A stretch of 64,000 nucleotides of DNA from Tepidamorphaceae bacterium (lineage in GTDB: Bacteria; Pseudomonadota; Alphaproteobacteria; Rhizobiales; Tepidamorphaceae), in the NCBI GenBank assembly GCA_028279445.1, contig JANQNT010000023.1, positions 372,001 to 436,000 of the forward strand, given 5' to 3'. Made by a program: the position numbers and the translations under genes. How positions within the stretch are numbered: the stretch's first letter is position 1; each line of letters starts with the position of its first letter. The notes beneath the pieces are model-generated. The model had not been told where the DNA came from and searched no databases. It saw only the letters and a list, made by a program, of their open reading frames with translations. Of this stretch, positions 1-10,005 are shown piece after piece.

Positions 1-125
1 GAACGTCACCGGCACTGGACACATGTCCGTCGTCGGGACTCTGGATGTGGTAAGGACTCTAGCATCTGGCCAGGCCACCGTGATGTGAACCTTCGTCGCA
101 GTCGACCAAAATCCGGGGTCGTCGC

Positions 126-1079
126 CTATACGGCCAGCCCGCAGTTTCCGAAGACCTCACGCGTGGCAGCCTTTTCCGCATCGGTGAGCGACAGCAGCGG
201 CGGGCGTACAGATCCGCCGGCCTGGCCAAGCAGTTCCTGCCAGTACTTCTGGTGCGCTTGCGGCTTGCCGCCCGGGCGCGAGCCGTACAGCGCCCGGCGC
301 ACCGGCTCGAGGCTGTCGAAGACCCTGCGCGCCTCCTCGATCTCGCCGCGCATGGCAAGCTCGGTGTAGCGGTTCATGCGCCGGTCGGACTTCGACTGCA
401 GGAGGTATGGCGGTGTCGAGCAAAGATAGAGCTGCCAGCCGAGTTCGACGATGTTGTCGAGCCACTCTTCCTCCGACGCGGTGGAGACGATCAGCTTGTC
501 GCCGGCCATGCGGCTCAGCGCGCTGTACATGGGCCGGGGCACCGAATACTTGATGGCCACGATATTGGGCAGGTCGGCGATCCGGGTGCACAGTTCCGGA
601 CTCATCACGTAGCCGCTGTCGGGATGGCTCCACAGCGCGATGCCGATGTCGAGCTGATCGCAGAGATACTTGTAGTAGGAAAACAGCGTCTCGCAGCGGT
701 CGGTGACGAAATGCAGCACCGGGGCGTGCACCACGACGAAGTCGGCGCCGACCGCCTGCGCGTGGCGGGCAAGCTCGATGACCGTGGCCAGATTCTGATC
801 CGAGCAGGACATCACCGTGCCGGCCTTGCCGTCGGCCTCCTCGACGACCACCTCGAAGTTGCGCTTGCGTTCTTCAATACTGAGGGAGAAATACTCGCCC
901 TGCTTGCCGCAGGCAAAAAGCCCGGCGATCTCCAGGTCATCGATCCAGTGACGGATGTTCCGGCGCAGTCCATCCTCGTCGATGGCAAGCGTTTCCGTCA
1001 TTGGATTGAGAACGGCGGCCCAGATACCGCGCATGTTGGCGCGCGCGTATTCCTTGGCGTCCAGCTTCGAATACAGCAT
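126..1079 (-). CDS. Dihydrodipicolinate synthase (DapA/NanA) family protein
   Basis: A 317-residue protein of the class I aldolase DapA family (usual length 290-310), TIM-barrel lyases that act on pyruvate or related keto acids through a Schiff-base lysine. The GxxGE loop is visible as GKQGE, and the Schiff-base lysine is expected in the segment VAIKYSV. The strand that carries the catalytic tyrosine in true DapA (LYNVP) reads LWSHP here, so that tyrosine is replaced, and the substrate is probably not aspartate semialdehyde. Start: ATG at 1079; an internal ATG at residue 17 (MRGIWAAVL) matches where many family members begin. It is transcribed away from pepN and has no visible operon partner. 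Family assignment is firm; the reaction is unknown. Confidence 0.85.
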   Translation of the reverse strand: MLYSKLDAKEYARANMRGIWAAVLNPMTETLAIDEDGLRRNIRHWIDDLEIAGLFACGKQGEYFSLSIEERKRNFEVVVEEADGKAGTVMSCSDQNLATVIELARHAQAVGADFVVVHAPVLHFVTDRCETLFSYYKYLCDQLDIGIALWSHPDSGYVMSPELCTRIADLPNIVAIKYSVPRPMYSALSRMAGDKLIVSTASEEEWLDNIVELGWQLYLCSTPPYLLQSKSDRRMNRYTELAMRGEIEEARRVFDSLEPVRRALYGSRPGGKPQAHQKYWQELLGQAGGSVRPPLLSLTDAEKAATREVFGNCGLAV

Positions 1080-1307
1080 CCCGCTACCGGTTATTGTTTC
1101 GGGCTGCCGCCATCGCCCGCCTTATGTTGGCTCGATTTACTGGCATACCACCGACCAAATTGCCATAGGGCGCGTGCGTATCTGTCACAGAATTCACAGT
1201 CGCAAACCGCAAGCGCCAGCACGCCCGAACAGCCATCGGAGCAGCCGGTCGGCACGGCGGTCCATTCGCGCTGGATGCCGCCGCGCAACCGGTGTACAGG
1301 GACACCC

Positions 1308-3944
1308 ATGCGTACCGAAGCCCCGCCCCTTATCCGCCTTCAGGATTACACGCCGCCGGCCTATCTGATCGATACGGTCGCACTCAACGTCCGCCTTGCC
1401 TCGACCGCGACCCGTGTCGAGGCGGTTCTTCAGGTGCGTCCCAATCCAGACGTTGCCGCACCACATGGCGCACTGAAGCTCGATGGCGAGGCATTGCAGC
1501 TTGAGGGACTGGAACTCAACGGCCTGCCCCTGGAGCATGGCGACTTCGCCGTGGACGAGGACGGGCTGACCCTGAACGACCCGCCGCAGGCTGCGTTCAG
1601 CCTGAAGACGATCGTGTGCATCAACCCCTCCGCCAACACCAAGCTGATGGGCCTGTATCGCTCAAATGGCGTCTACACGACCCAGTGCGAGGCGGAAGGG
1701 TTCCGGCGCATCACCTATTTCCTGGACCGTCCGGACGTGCTGTCGGTGTTCACCACACGCATCGAGGCGCGTGAGTCCGACGCGCCCGTGCTGCTTGGCA
1801 ACGGCAACCCCGTCGACGCCGGCAAGGTCCCCGGCACCGACCGCCACTACGCCGTCTGGCACGATCCCCATCCCAAGCCGTCCTACCTGTTCGCGCTGGT
1901 GGGCGGCGAGCTTGGCCTGGTGCAGGACAGCTTCACGACGATGTCGGGCCGCAAGGTCGATCTGCGGGTCTATGTGGAGCCCGCCAAGGTTGACCAGGCC
2001 GATTACGCCATGGACGCGCTGAAACGGTCCATGCGCTGGGACGAAGAGGCGTTCGGACGCGAGTACGATCTCGATGTGTTCATGATCGTCGCCGTGTCGC
2101 ACTTCAACATGGGCGCGATGGAGAACAAGGGCCTCAACATCTTCAACGACAAGTACGTGCTGGCGAGCGCCGACACCGCCACCGACGACGACTTCGAGGG
2201 TGTGGAGTCCGTCATCGCGCACGAGTATTTCCACAACTGGACGGGCAACCGGATCACCTGCCGCGACTGGTTCCAGCTCTGCCTGAAGGAAGGGCTCACG
2301 GTGTTTCGCGACCAGGAGTTCACCGCCGACATGCGTTCGCGCGCGGTGAAGCGCATCCAGGACGTGCGGCTGCTGCGCACGCTGCAGTTCAGCGAGGATG
2401 CCGGCCCGCTGGCCCATCCGGTGCGCCCGCAGGCCTATCGGGAGATCAACAACTTCTACACGGCGACCGTCTACGAGAAGGGCGCCGAGGTCATCCGCAT
2501 GCTCAAGACGCTGATCGGCACGGAGGCGTTCCGCCGGGGCATGGACCTCTACTTCGACCGCCATGACGGCGACGCGGCCACCGTGGAGCAGTTCATCACC
2601 TGCTTTGCGCAGAGCAGCGGGCGCAATCTCGATGCCTTCATGCGCTGGTACGCCCAGGCAGGCACGCCGGAAGTCACCGTTGCCACGCGCTACGATGCCG
2701 AGCAGAAGAGCTTCACCCTGCGGCTCGCCCAGAGCACACCGGCAACCCCCAACCAGGCTGGCAAGAAGCCGGTGATGATTCCGATCGCGTTACGGCTGAT
2801 CGGCCCCGACGGCCGCGAACTCGACGCGACCGGTGAGAATGGCGCGGCCGATGGCCTGATCGAGCTCGACCGCGCCGAACGCACCGTCACCTTCACCGAC
2901 GTTGCCAAGCACCCGGTCGCCTCACTGCTGCGCGGTTTTTCGGCCCCCGTGAAGCTCACCGACGACCTCAGCGATGCGGACCGCCTGTTCCTGCTGACCC
3001 ATGACAGCGATCCGTTCAACCGCTGGCAGGCCGCGCAGAGCATGATGCTCTCGGCGCTGATCGTGGCCCAGGCAAGCGACCAGCCCCAACGCGCAATTCC
3101 CGTGGCGGTGGTGGATGCGGTGCTGTCGGCTGCCGCCGATACCAGCTTCGATGACGCCTTCCGCGCGGAACTGCTGAAACCGCCGTCCTACGCCGACGTC
3201 GCGCAGGGCGTGGGGACCGGTGTCGATCCGGACGCGATCCATGCGGCACTGGAGGCCTTGCGCGGCGTCTTCGCCAGGCGCGGTGCCAAGGCGCTGCAGG
3301 CGATCATTGCCGGTGCCGCGGAGGATGGACCCTACGTGCCCGACGCGGCCGGCGCGGGACGGCGGGCGCTGAAACGCGCCGCGCTGTCGCTGCTGGCCGC
3401 ACGCGGCAGCGCCGAAGCGATCGATCTGGCGCGCCGGCAATTCGCCGAGGCCGGCAACATGACCGACCGGCTCTCCGCCCTGTCAGTGCTGGTCAACCGC
3501 GCGCGCGATCGCGGCGCGCCGGAACTGGAAACGTTCTTCACGCGCTTCCGCCGACATCCGCTGGTGGTCGACAAATGGTTCGCGCTGCAGGCGGGCGTGC
3601 CGCACGCCGATACGCTGGAGACGGTGCGTCGCCTGATGGACCACAAAGCGTTTTCGCTGGACAATCCCAACCGCGTCCGCGCGCTGATCGGCACCTTCGC
3701 GGCGGCAAATCCGGTCGGTTTCAATCGCCGCGATGGCGCCGGATATACCTTCATCGCCGACACGGTGACCCAACTGGATACCTCCAATCCACAGGTGGCG
3801 GCCCGTCTGCTGAGCGCATTCCGAAGCTGGAAGACGCTCGTGCAGGGACGAAAAATCCTTGCGCGTGAAGCACTTGAGACAATCGCCAAGCGGCCGAACC
3901 TGTCCCGCGACGTCAGCGATATCGTGACACGGTCGCTGGCCTGA
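1308..3944 (+). CDS. pepN: Aminopeptidase N
   Basis: An 878-residue M1-family zinc metallo-aminopeptidase, close to the 870 residues of E. coli PepN. It removes N-terminal residues from peptides in the cytoplasm. The exopeptidase motif GAMEN is at residues 269-273, the zinc motif HEYFH at 305-309, and the third zinc ligand E328 lies 18 residues further on (HEXXH-X18-E). The C-terminal half fits the ARM-repeat domain. I chose the ATG at 1308 because the protein then begins like other PepN proteins (MRTEAPPLIRLQDYTPPAYL); an ATG at 1275 is in frame, and the far longer open frame upstream lies opposite the preceding gene. The next gene, a kinase, follows on the same strand after 126 bases. Confidence 0.96.
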   Translation: MRTEAPPLIRLQDYTPPAYLIDTVALNVRLASTATRVEAVLQVRPNPDVAAPHGALKLDGEALQLEGLELNGLPLEHGDFAVDEDGLTLNDPPQAAFSLKTIVCINPSANTKLMGLYRSNGVYTTQCEAEGFRRITYFLDRPDVLSVFTTRIEARESDAPVLLGNGNPVDAGKVPGTDRHYAVWHDPHPKPSYLFALVGGELGLVQDSFTTMSGRKVDLRVYVEPAKVDQADYAMDALKRSMRWDEEAFGREYDLDVFMIVAVSHFNMGAMENKGLNIFNDKYVLASADTATDDDFEGVESVIAHEYFHNWTGNRITCRDWFQLCLKEGLTVFRDQEFTADMRSRAVKRIQDVRLLRTLQFSEDAGPLAHPVRPQAYREINNFYTATVYEKGAEVIRMLKTLIGTEAFRRGMDLYFDRHDGDAATVEQFITCFAQSSGRNLDAFMRWYAQAGTPEVTVATRYDAEQKSFTLRLAQSTPATPNQAGKKPVMIPIALRLIGPDGRELDATGENGAADGLIELDRAERTVTFTDVAKHPVASLLRGFSAPVKLTDDLSDADRLFLLTHDSDPFNRWQAAQSMMLSALIVAQASDQPQRAIPVAVVDAVLSAAADTSFDDAFRAELLKPPSYADVAQGVGTGVDPDAIHAALEALRGVFARRGAKALQAIIAGAAEDGPYVPDAAGAGRRALKRAALSLLAARGSAEAIDLARRQFAEAGNMTDRLSALSVLVNRARDRGAPELETFFTRFRRHPLVVDKWFALQAGVPHADTLETVRRLMDHKAFSLDNPNRVRALIGTFAAANPVGFNRRDGAGYTFIADTVTQLDTSNPQVAARLLSAFRSWKTLVQGRKILAREALETIAKRPNLSRDVSDIVTRSLA

Positions 3945-4070
3945 ACGATTTACCTTGCATTTCCGCGTTCAGCCTCTGGACAACGCGACTCACTTTGATT
4001 CTCATAGGCCTGATTCGGAACGATGCGGTCCGCGCCGGTACGGTGGGGAAGGATTCCGAAGAGAGGACAT

Positions 4071-6440
4071 ATGGCACGAGCGCACGAGGCCACGCGCGAT
4101 TCGTGCAACGGCTACGTGCGTCTTGATGACTTGTTACGTCGAGGCGCGGCGGGCGTTGCGGATTCCGGCGGTCAGACCAATCTCTCGGAGAATATCCAGC
4201 GGACCATTGCGCCGCTGATCGTGCTGCTCTTCCTGTGCGTCGCCGGTGCGACCGCGACCTACGTCTACAAGGTCCATATCAAGGTCACGAGCGATGCCCA
4301 GCGCAACCTGGGCACCATCGCCGACATTACGCGGGCACGGCTGCTGCAGCCCATGTGGGCGGGCGGAGCCGCCGCCGGGAAACCCATCGACAATGGCATG
4401 GTGCGCGACGCGCTGCCGGACGGATTCCACCGCGAACCGCACGCCGTCTATGTGGTCGATGACGGTGGCATCATCGTCGCCAGCGTGCCCGACGCCGGCG
4501 GCATGGTTGGTGTGCGGGCCAGCCGGATCCTGCCGGGGCTGTCATCGGCCATCGGGCGGGACGCGCCATCGAGCCTCCTGAAACACATCGACACCGGCCA
4601 GTCGGAACACATGGTGGTGACACGCAGCCTGCCAGGCCAGGCGGGGCATCTGCTGGTCACGCTGCCGCGTTCGGCGATCCGCGACCGGTGGCGCGAAGAG
4701 GCGACCTTCAGTGCCACCATCCTGCTGACCACGGACCTGCTTATCCTGCTGATCGGGCTTGCCTTCCACTGGCAGGCGCGGCAATTGCGCCAGCTCGACA
4801 GCGCGCGGACCGCGCAGCGCATTCGTCTCGCCACCGCGCTGTCGCGCGGGCGTTGCGGGTTGTGGGAATGGGACCTGGGGCGCGGGGTGCTGACCTGGTC
4901 GGATTCCATGGCCGCGCTTGTCGGCCTGCCGGCCCGCGAGGTGCGGCTGTCGATCGGCGAAATGGATGCGTTGACCCACCCCGAAGACCGCCGCCTGCAG
5001 GACGTCGCCGAGGACATCGTTTCCGGCAAGACGACGCGCATCGACCATTCCTTCCGTGTGCGTCACAGCGATGGGCATTGGGTCTGGTTGCGCGCTCGCG
5101 CCGATGTCACATCCGAGGTGACCCCGGACAGGGCAGACGGGGACCGCGAGCGCCCACTGCTGTTTGGTATCGTCATCGACATCACCGAGCAGAAGGAACT
5201 GGAGACGATCAGCCAGCAGGCCGACATGCGGCTGCGCGAGGCGATCGAGAACATCTCGGAGTCCTTCGTGCTGTGGGACAAGAAGGAGCGGCTGGTCACC
5301 TGCAATTCGAAGTTCATCGAGATGCACGGGCTGGCCACAAGCACGGAGCTTTCCGGCAAGACCCGGCTGGAGATCACCAGACTGGCGGCCGAGATGCCCG
5401 CGCCGGGCGAACCGATTTCGGGGAGCGAGGCGGTGCCTTATCTGCACCAGCTCACCGACGGAAGCTGGCTGAAGATCTCGGAGCGCACGACGCGCGACGG
5501 CGGCGTGGTGTCGGTGGGGACCGACATCACCGAGCTGAAGCGCCACGAGGAGAAGCTCGTCGATTCCGAGCGTACGCTGCTTGCCACCGTCGCCGATCTG
5601 CAACGCTCCCGCCAGGCATTGCAGGTGCAGGCACAGCAGCTCGTTGAACTTGCCGACCGGTTCGCGGCGGAGAAGGTCCGCGCCGAAATGGCCAGCAAGG
5701 CGAAGTCGGATTTCCTCGCCAACATGAGCCATGAGTTGCGCACGCCGCTCAATGCCATCATCGGGTTTTCTGAGTTTCTCTCCCAGGAGGCGTTCGGACC
5801 GTTGGGGGCGCCGCAGTACCGAGAATACGCCCACGACATCATTTCCAGCGCCCGCTTCCTGTCCGACCTGATCAGCGACATCCTCGACATGTCGAAAATC
5901 GAATCCGGCCGCTACACGCTCGACGTCGAGCCCTTCAATCTCTCGGAGATCGTCGATGAGTGCCGCCGGATCATGGCGCTTAAGGCGGAACAGAAGTCGA
6001 TCGCGACCAACCTGAGCGTGGCGGGCGGCCTGACGCTCAACGGCGACCGCCGGGCGGTCAAGCAGATCCTGGTCAACCTGCTGTCCAACGCGGTGAAGTT
6101 CACCCGCCACGAGGGCAACATCGACCTGCGCGCGCGCCGGGTGCGCGACACGATCGTGATCTCGATCAAGGACAACGGGGTGGGCATTCCGGCCGATGCC
6201 ATCAACCGGCTGGGCCGGCCGTTCGAGCAGGTCGCGAACCAGTTCACCAAGGCCCATGCCGGTTCCGGCCTGGGGCTCGCCATCTCACGCTCGCTTGTGG
6301 AAATGCACGGCGGGGCGCTGCGCATCCGCAGCAACGAGCACAGGGGCACCATCGTCACCGTGCGGCTGCCCATGGATGCGGCCGGCCGCGCCAAAACTCA
6401 TTCCGATTGCGGACCGGAGGATGCGCCGGCGGCGGCCTGA
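4071..6440 (+). CDS. Membrane PAS-domain sensor histidine kinase, PleC/PdhS-like
   Basis: A 789-residue membrane kinase. A first membrane helix (around residues 45-65, IAPLIVLLFLCVAG) and a second near 220-245 bracket a periplasmic sensing region of about 150 residues. Two PAS domains follow (about 260-370 and 390-500), then a short coiled coil, a HisKA domain with phospho-acceptor H554 in SHELRTPLNAI, and a HATPase_c domain with the N box (LLSNAVKF), G1 box (DNGVGI) and G2 box (GSGLGL). The phrase DILDMSKIESGRY after HisKA is typical of the alphaproteobacterial PleC/DivJ/PdhS group. Start: ATG at 4071 behind GAGAGGA; another ATG 48 bases earlier is possible. No receiver domain is present, so the partner regulator is elsewhere. 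The signal is unknown. Confidence 0.88.
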   Translation: MARAHEATRDSCNGYVRLDDLLRRGAAGVADSGGQTNLSENIQRTIAPLIVLLFLCVAGATATYVYKVHIKVTSDAQRNLGTIADITRARLLQPMWAGGAAAGKPIDNGMVRDALPDGFHREPHAVYVVDDGGIIVASVPDAGGMVGVRASRILPGLSSAIGRDAPSSLLKHIDTGQSEHMVVTRSLPGQAGHLLVTLPRSAIRDRWREEATFSATILLTTDLLILLIGLAFHWQARQLRQLDSARTAQRIRLATALSRGRCGLWEWDLGRGVLTWSDSMAALVGLPAREVRLSIGEMDALTHPEDRRLQDVAEDIVSGKTTRIDHSFRVRHSDGHWVWLRARADVTSEVTPDRADGDRERPLLFGIVIDITEQKELETISQQADMRLREAIENISESFVLWDKKERLVTCNSKFIEMHGLATSTELSGKTRLEITRLAAEMPAPGEPISGSEAVPYLHQLTDGSWLKISERTTRDGGVVSVGTDITELKRHEEKLVDSERTLLATVADLQRSRQALQVQAQQLVELADRFAAEKVRAEMASKAKSDFLANMSHELRTPLNAIIGFSEFLSQEAFGPLGAPQYREYAHDIISSARFLSDLISDILDMSKIESGRYTLDVEPFNLSEIVDECRRIMALKAEQKSIATNLSVAGGLTLNGDRRAVKQILVNLLSNAVKFTRHEGNIDLRARRVRDTIVISIKDNGVGIPADAINRLGRPFEQVANQFTKAHAGSGLGLAISRSLVEMHGGALRIRSNEHRGTIVTVRLPMDAAGRAKTHSDCGPEDAPAAA

Positions 6441-6442
6441 AA

Positions 6443-6730
6443 TCAGTCGCGCTCGGCTTCCACGGCCTTGCGCAACGCCGCATTGAGGCGCGTCTGCCAG
6501 CCCTGGCCACCGGCCTTGAAATGCTCGATCAGGTCCGGGTCGAGCCTGAGCGTCACCTGCCGCTTTGTCGGTGCCTTCTGCGCTCCACGCCGACGCGGCA
6601 TGGGAATGCCCAGTTCCTCAAACAATTCACGTGTTGGCCGCAGCCGGGCGATCTCCTCGTCCGTCAGCGGGGCGGTTGCTTCGTCGATCGCGTAAGGATC
6701 AACTTTCCTGGTCTTGACGTCAGATGCCAT
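6443..6730 (-). CDS. brnA: BrnA-family antitoxin
   Basis: A 95-residue protein whose C-terminal half (KRQVTLRLDPDLIEHFKAGG, then GWQTRLNAALRK) is the ribbon-helix-helix DNA-binding fold of BrnA antitoxins. These neutralise the BrnT ribonuclease and repress their own operon. The ATG at 6730 lies inside the last codons of the toxin gene (11-base overlap), the usual toxin-first order of brnTA. The open frame extends further upstream, but that part is antisense-like to the toxin frame and is not used. Both TA genes sit between the PAS kinase and glnE. Confidence 0.88.
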   Translation of the reverse strand: MASDVKTRKVDPYAIDEATAPLTDEEIARLRPTRELFEELGIPMPRRRGAQKAPTKRQVTLRLDPDLIEHFKAGGQGWQTRLNAALRKAVEAERD

Positions 6731-6980
6731 AGCGATTGGCCTCTCTTTCTCGTGCTCGACGTACGGAGATGATGCGCGCGCGATCACCCCGCGCGGTCCA
6801 GGCAACACAGTACGCCACACCATCGATGCGACCGAAGGTGCGATAGCGAATCTCGCCATAGTCGCGGCGATTGTCGCGCTCGGTTATGCTCGTATCCCAG
6901 TCCAGCTGAAGAACGATATCGAACGCGAATCCACGCTCAATCACGTTTCTGTGGCTTTTCGCCTCGTCCCATTCGAACAT
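6720..6980 (-). CDS. brnT: BrnT-family toxin
   Basis: An 86-residue protein with the BrnT/DUF497 signature: it begins MFEWDEAKSHRNVIERGFAF, has a central YGEIRYRTFGRIDG strand pair and ends RARIISVRRAREREANRY. BrnT is a RelE-fold ribonuclease that slows translation when its antitoxin is degraded. It precedes and overlaps brnA, so the two are cotranscribed. The start ATG is 70 bases from the end of glnE, which points the same way. The HWDPxK-like N-terminus (FEWDEAK) and the ARRA-like C-terminus are conserved, so the module looks intact. Confidence 0.9.
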   Translation of the reverse strand: MFEWDEAKSHRNVIERGFAFDIVLQLDWDTSITERDNRRDYGEIRYRTFGRIDGVAYCVAWTARGDRARIISVRRAREREANRYGI

Positions 6981-7050
6981 CGATGCGGTATCCCGCTATC
7001 AGAATGTAGTTACAATTTACTCTGAACGCAAGCCCGCCTTGGCGCCGCGA

Positions 7051-10005
7051 TCAATCCGACGTCCCAATGATCCGCGCGAAAGCCTCCGCGACCGCGTCCT
7101 GCAGGCGCTGCAAGCGCGGTTCGACCCGATCGAAAGCCGGTTCATCGGCAATGCGCGCCAGCAGACCGGCCAACCCGCGCGGCGCAGCGCCGGGGTCGAA
7201 ACTGCCCTCGGTGCACAGACGCAACACCTGCAGAACCCGGCCATAGAGCGTGGCAGCCTCGTGCAGCATATCGGCATCGGCCGAAGACAGGGCACCGGCA
7301 TCGCCGAGTGCGCGGATCGATGTCAGCGTGTCGCCGGCGGCGCGTAGGGCCGCGTCGTCGCCGTGCATCAGCACCAGGTATTGCAGCAAAAACGTCAGGT
7401 CCGTGAGTCCACCGCGCACGGATTTCAGGTCCCAGACGTCGTCGCTGCCCTTCTCGCGCGCCACCCGCTCGCGCATGTCACGCACGTCGGCGGCGATCTT
7501 CTGCGCATCGCGCGGCATCGCCAGAACCTCGGCGATGATCTCCTCGATGCGCCCGGTCAGCTCTGGCGTTCCGCACACGACACGCGCGCGGGTCAGCGCC
7601 ATGTGCTCCCAGGTCCAGGCCTGGTCGCGCTGATAGCTGTCGAAGGCGTTGAGCCTGGTCGCCAGCATGCCCGAGCGCCCCGACGGACGCAGCCGCATGT
7701 CGACTTCATACAGGCCGCCGAAGGCCGTCGGCGCTGAAATCGCCGCGATCAGCCGCTGCGTCAGGCGGATGTAGTACTGCTCCGGTCCCAGCGGCTTGTC
7801 ACCATCGGATCCGCCCTCCGCATCATAGATCAGGATCAGGTCGAGATCGGAGCCCGCCGTCATCTCGCGACTGCCGAGCCGGCCCATGGCGACGATCGCC
7901 GATCCGCCTTCGGCAAAACGCCCGTGGCGCGCGGCGATCAGGTCGCACACCTCGCCGTGAAGATGCGTCAGGATGGTGTCGGCGAGCGTCGTGAAGGCTT
8001 CGCCTGCCGCCTCAGGCTCGGCGCCGCCGGTGAGCAGCCGCGCGCCGATCAGCGTCATCTGCTCCTGACCGTACATGCGCACCCGGTCGAGCATGTCCTC
8101 GTAACCCGATGCCTCCCCCATCGCGCGATCAAGCCGCCGGGCGAAGGTCTCCGCATCCGGCAGGCGTCCGGCATAGGCCGGGTCGATCAGCGCGTCGATC
8201 AGGCGCGGCTGGCGCGACAGCGTGTCGGCGAGCCGCGGCGCGGCGCCGAGGATGTCGACGATCATCGACATAAGCTGCGGATTGGCCTTCAGCAGCGAGA
8301 AGATCTGCACACCGGCCGGCAGGTTCTGCATGAAGCGGTCGAGCGCCACGAAGGTCGCGTCCGGGTTCATGGTACCGGCCAGCGTGCGCAGCAGGTCGGG
8401 CGTCAGCTCGGTGAGCAATTCGCGTGCGCGCGTCGAGCGCAGCGCGGGATAGCGGCCGAAATGCCAGCCACGCACGCCGGCGGTCACCTCGCCGGGATTG
8501 GCAAAGCCCAGTTGCGCCAACGTCTCGATGGTCTCGGGATCATCCTCACCGCCGGTGAAGACAAGACTGCCTTCCACATCGGCGAGCTCGCCGGCTGCCT
8601 CGAACAGGCGTGCGTAATGGCGCTCGACCTTGCGCATCACCGCCGTTAGGTGTTCCTCGAAAGCACCGACCGTCTCGAAGCCGCAGAAGGCGGCGACACG
8701 GGCAAGCTGGTCGGGATCGGCGGGGATCGTATGGGTCTGCTCGTCGGCGATCATCTGCAGGCGGTGTTCGACGCGGCGCAGCGCCGTATAGGCCTGCATC
8801 AGTTCATCGCGCACGGACGGTTCGATCCAGTTACCGGTGACCAACGCGTCGAGCGCCCGGCGGGTGGCACGCGTGCGCAGCGTGGGATCGCGGCCGCCGC
8901 CGATCAGTTGCTGGGTCTGGGTGAAGAACTCGACCTCGCGGATGCCGCCGCGCCCCAGCTTGATGTTGTGGCCGGCCACCGCAACGTCGCCGTGACCCTT
9001 GTGGTGGTGGATCTGGCGTTTCATCGCCTGGGTGTCGGCGATGGCCGCGAAGTCCATGTACTTGCGCCAGATGAACGGCCTGATCTCGGCCAGGAACTGA
9101 CGCCCCGCCGCAATGTCGCCGGCGCAGGGGCGCGCCTTGATCATGGCGGCACGTTCCCAGTTCTGCCCGAGACTTTCGTAGTAGTGCAGCGCGCCGGTGG
9201 TGGAGATCGCCACCGCCGTGGCGCCGGGGTCGGGGCGCAGCCGCAGATCGGTGCGGAAAACATAGCCGTCGGCGGTGCGCTCCTGCATCAGCTTGACCAG
9301 ATCGCGGGTCAGGCGCACGAAGAACATCGCCGCCTCGCCCGTATCGGGGAAGCGCTCCGCGATCACGTCAAAGAAGACGATGATGTCGATGTCGGAGGAG
9401 AAATTGAGCTCCATGGCGCCCTGCTTGCCCATGGCGAGCACGATCAGGCCGCAGTCCTTTTCGGGGTCCTGCGGGTCGGCGGGCCGGAACTTGCCGCGCT
9501 CGGCGGCCTGCGTCAGCAGCCAGCGGATCGACAGCGACAGCGCGGTGTCGGCGATGCGCGTCAGCGCCGTGGTGACCTGCGCCAGATCGAAGACATTGCC
9601 AATATCGGCAAGCGCGATCGTCATCGCGGCGGCGTTCTTGTAGCGGCGCAAGGCTGCCATGGCTGCCGCCATGTCGCCAGCCTGCGCGATGTCGCCTGAG
9701 GCGGTTTCGGCCAGCGCATCGAGCCGCGCCTGGGGCTCGGCGGCAAGACAGGCAGCAAGCCCGGCCGGATCGGCCTCAGCCAGCCTGCGCAGGTAGGGGG
9801 ACAGGGCGAAAATAGCGTCCAGCGCCACGGCGGTGCCCTCGGGCAGGCCGGTCAGCGTCGCGACATCGCCCTCGCCTGCCCTGGCGATAACGTCGGCCAA
9901 GTGGTCGCCGGCGCCACCCCGCGGCGGACAGACCTCGGCGGCAAAGCGCGTGGCGAGGCTCTCCACCCCGTCTGCGCTGTCGTCATGCGCCGCCTGATCC
10001 GTCAT
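7051..10005 (-). CDS. glnE: Bifunctional glutamine synthetase adenylyltransferase/deadenylase
   Basis: A 984-residue protein (E. coli GlnE is 946) that adds or removes AMP on glutamine synthetase in response to PII protein and glutamine. The two nucleotidyltransferase domains are clear: the N-terminal deadenylase has FSSDIDIIVFFD and the C-terminal adenylyltransferase has TAGSDLDLILIYD, each followed by helical PII-uridylyltransferase-type domains. The chosen ATG at 10005 overlaps the end of the upstream kinase gene by 23 bases, so they are probably one transcript; an in-frame start 108 bases further upstream would lie deep inside the kinase gene and encodes low-quality sequence. The order degP - regulator - kinase - glnE is a long-conserved block in rhizobia. 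Confidence 0.96.
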   Translation of the reverse strand: MTDQAAHDDSADGVESLATRFAAEVCPPRGGAGDHLADVIARAGEGDVATLTGLPEGTAVALDAIFALSPYLRRLAEADPAGLAACLAAEPQARLDALAETASGDIAQAGDMAAAMAALRRYKNAAAMTIALADIGNVFDLAQVTTALTRIADTALSLSIRWLLTQAAERGKFRPADPQDPEKDCGLIVLAMGKQGAMELNFSSDIDIIVFFDVIAERFPDTGEAAMFFVRLTRDLVKLMQERTADGYVFRTDLRLRPDPGATAVAISTTGALHYYESLGQNWERAAMIKARPCAGDIAAGRQFLAEIRPFIWRKYMDFAAIADTQAMKRQIHHHKGHGDVAVAGHNIKLGRGGIREVEFFTQTQQLIGGGRDPTLRTRATRRALDALVTGNWIEPSVRDELMQAYTALRRVEHRLQMIADEQTHTIPADPDQLARVAAFCGFETVGAFEEHLTAVMRKVERHYARLFEAAGELADVEGSLVFTGGEDDPETIETLAQLGFANPGEVTAGVRGWHFGRYPALRSTRARELLTELTPDLLRTLAGTMNPDATFVALDRFMQNLPAGVQIFSLLKANPQLMSMIVDILGAAPRLADTLSRQPRLIDALIDPAYAGRLPDAETFARRLDRAMGEASGYEDMLDRVRMYGQEQMTLIGARLLTGGAEPEAAGEAFTTLADTILTHLHGEVCDLIAARHGRFAEGGSAIVAMGRLGSREMTAGSDLDLILIYDAEGGSDGDKPLGPEQYYIRLTQRLIAAISAPTAFGGLYEVDMRLRPSGRSGMLATRLNAFDSYQRDQAWTWEHMALTRARVVCGTPELTGRIEEIIAEVLAMPRDAQKIAADVRDMRERVAREKGSDDVWDLKSVRGGLTDLTFLLQYLVLMHGDDAALRAAGDTLTSIRALGDAGALSSADADMLHEAATLYGRVLQVLRLCTEGSFDPGAAPRGLAGLLARIADEPAFDRVEPRLQRLQDAVAEAFARIIGTSD

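Noticed and set aside
1..91. Short open frame ending at the left edge (end of a possible upstream gene)
   Set aside because: Only about 30 codons are visible, with no recognisable motif, so it cannot be supported as a gene.
252..1307. Upstream extension of the pepN frame by about 350 codons
   Set aside because: It lies opposite the dihydrodipicolinate-synthase-family gene and has shadow composition; the PepN family start is at 1308.
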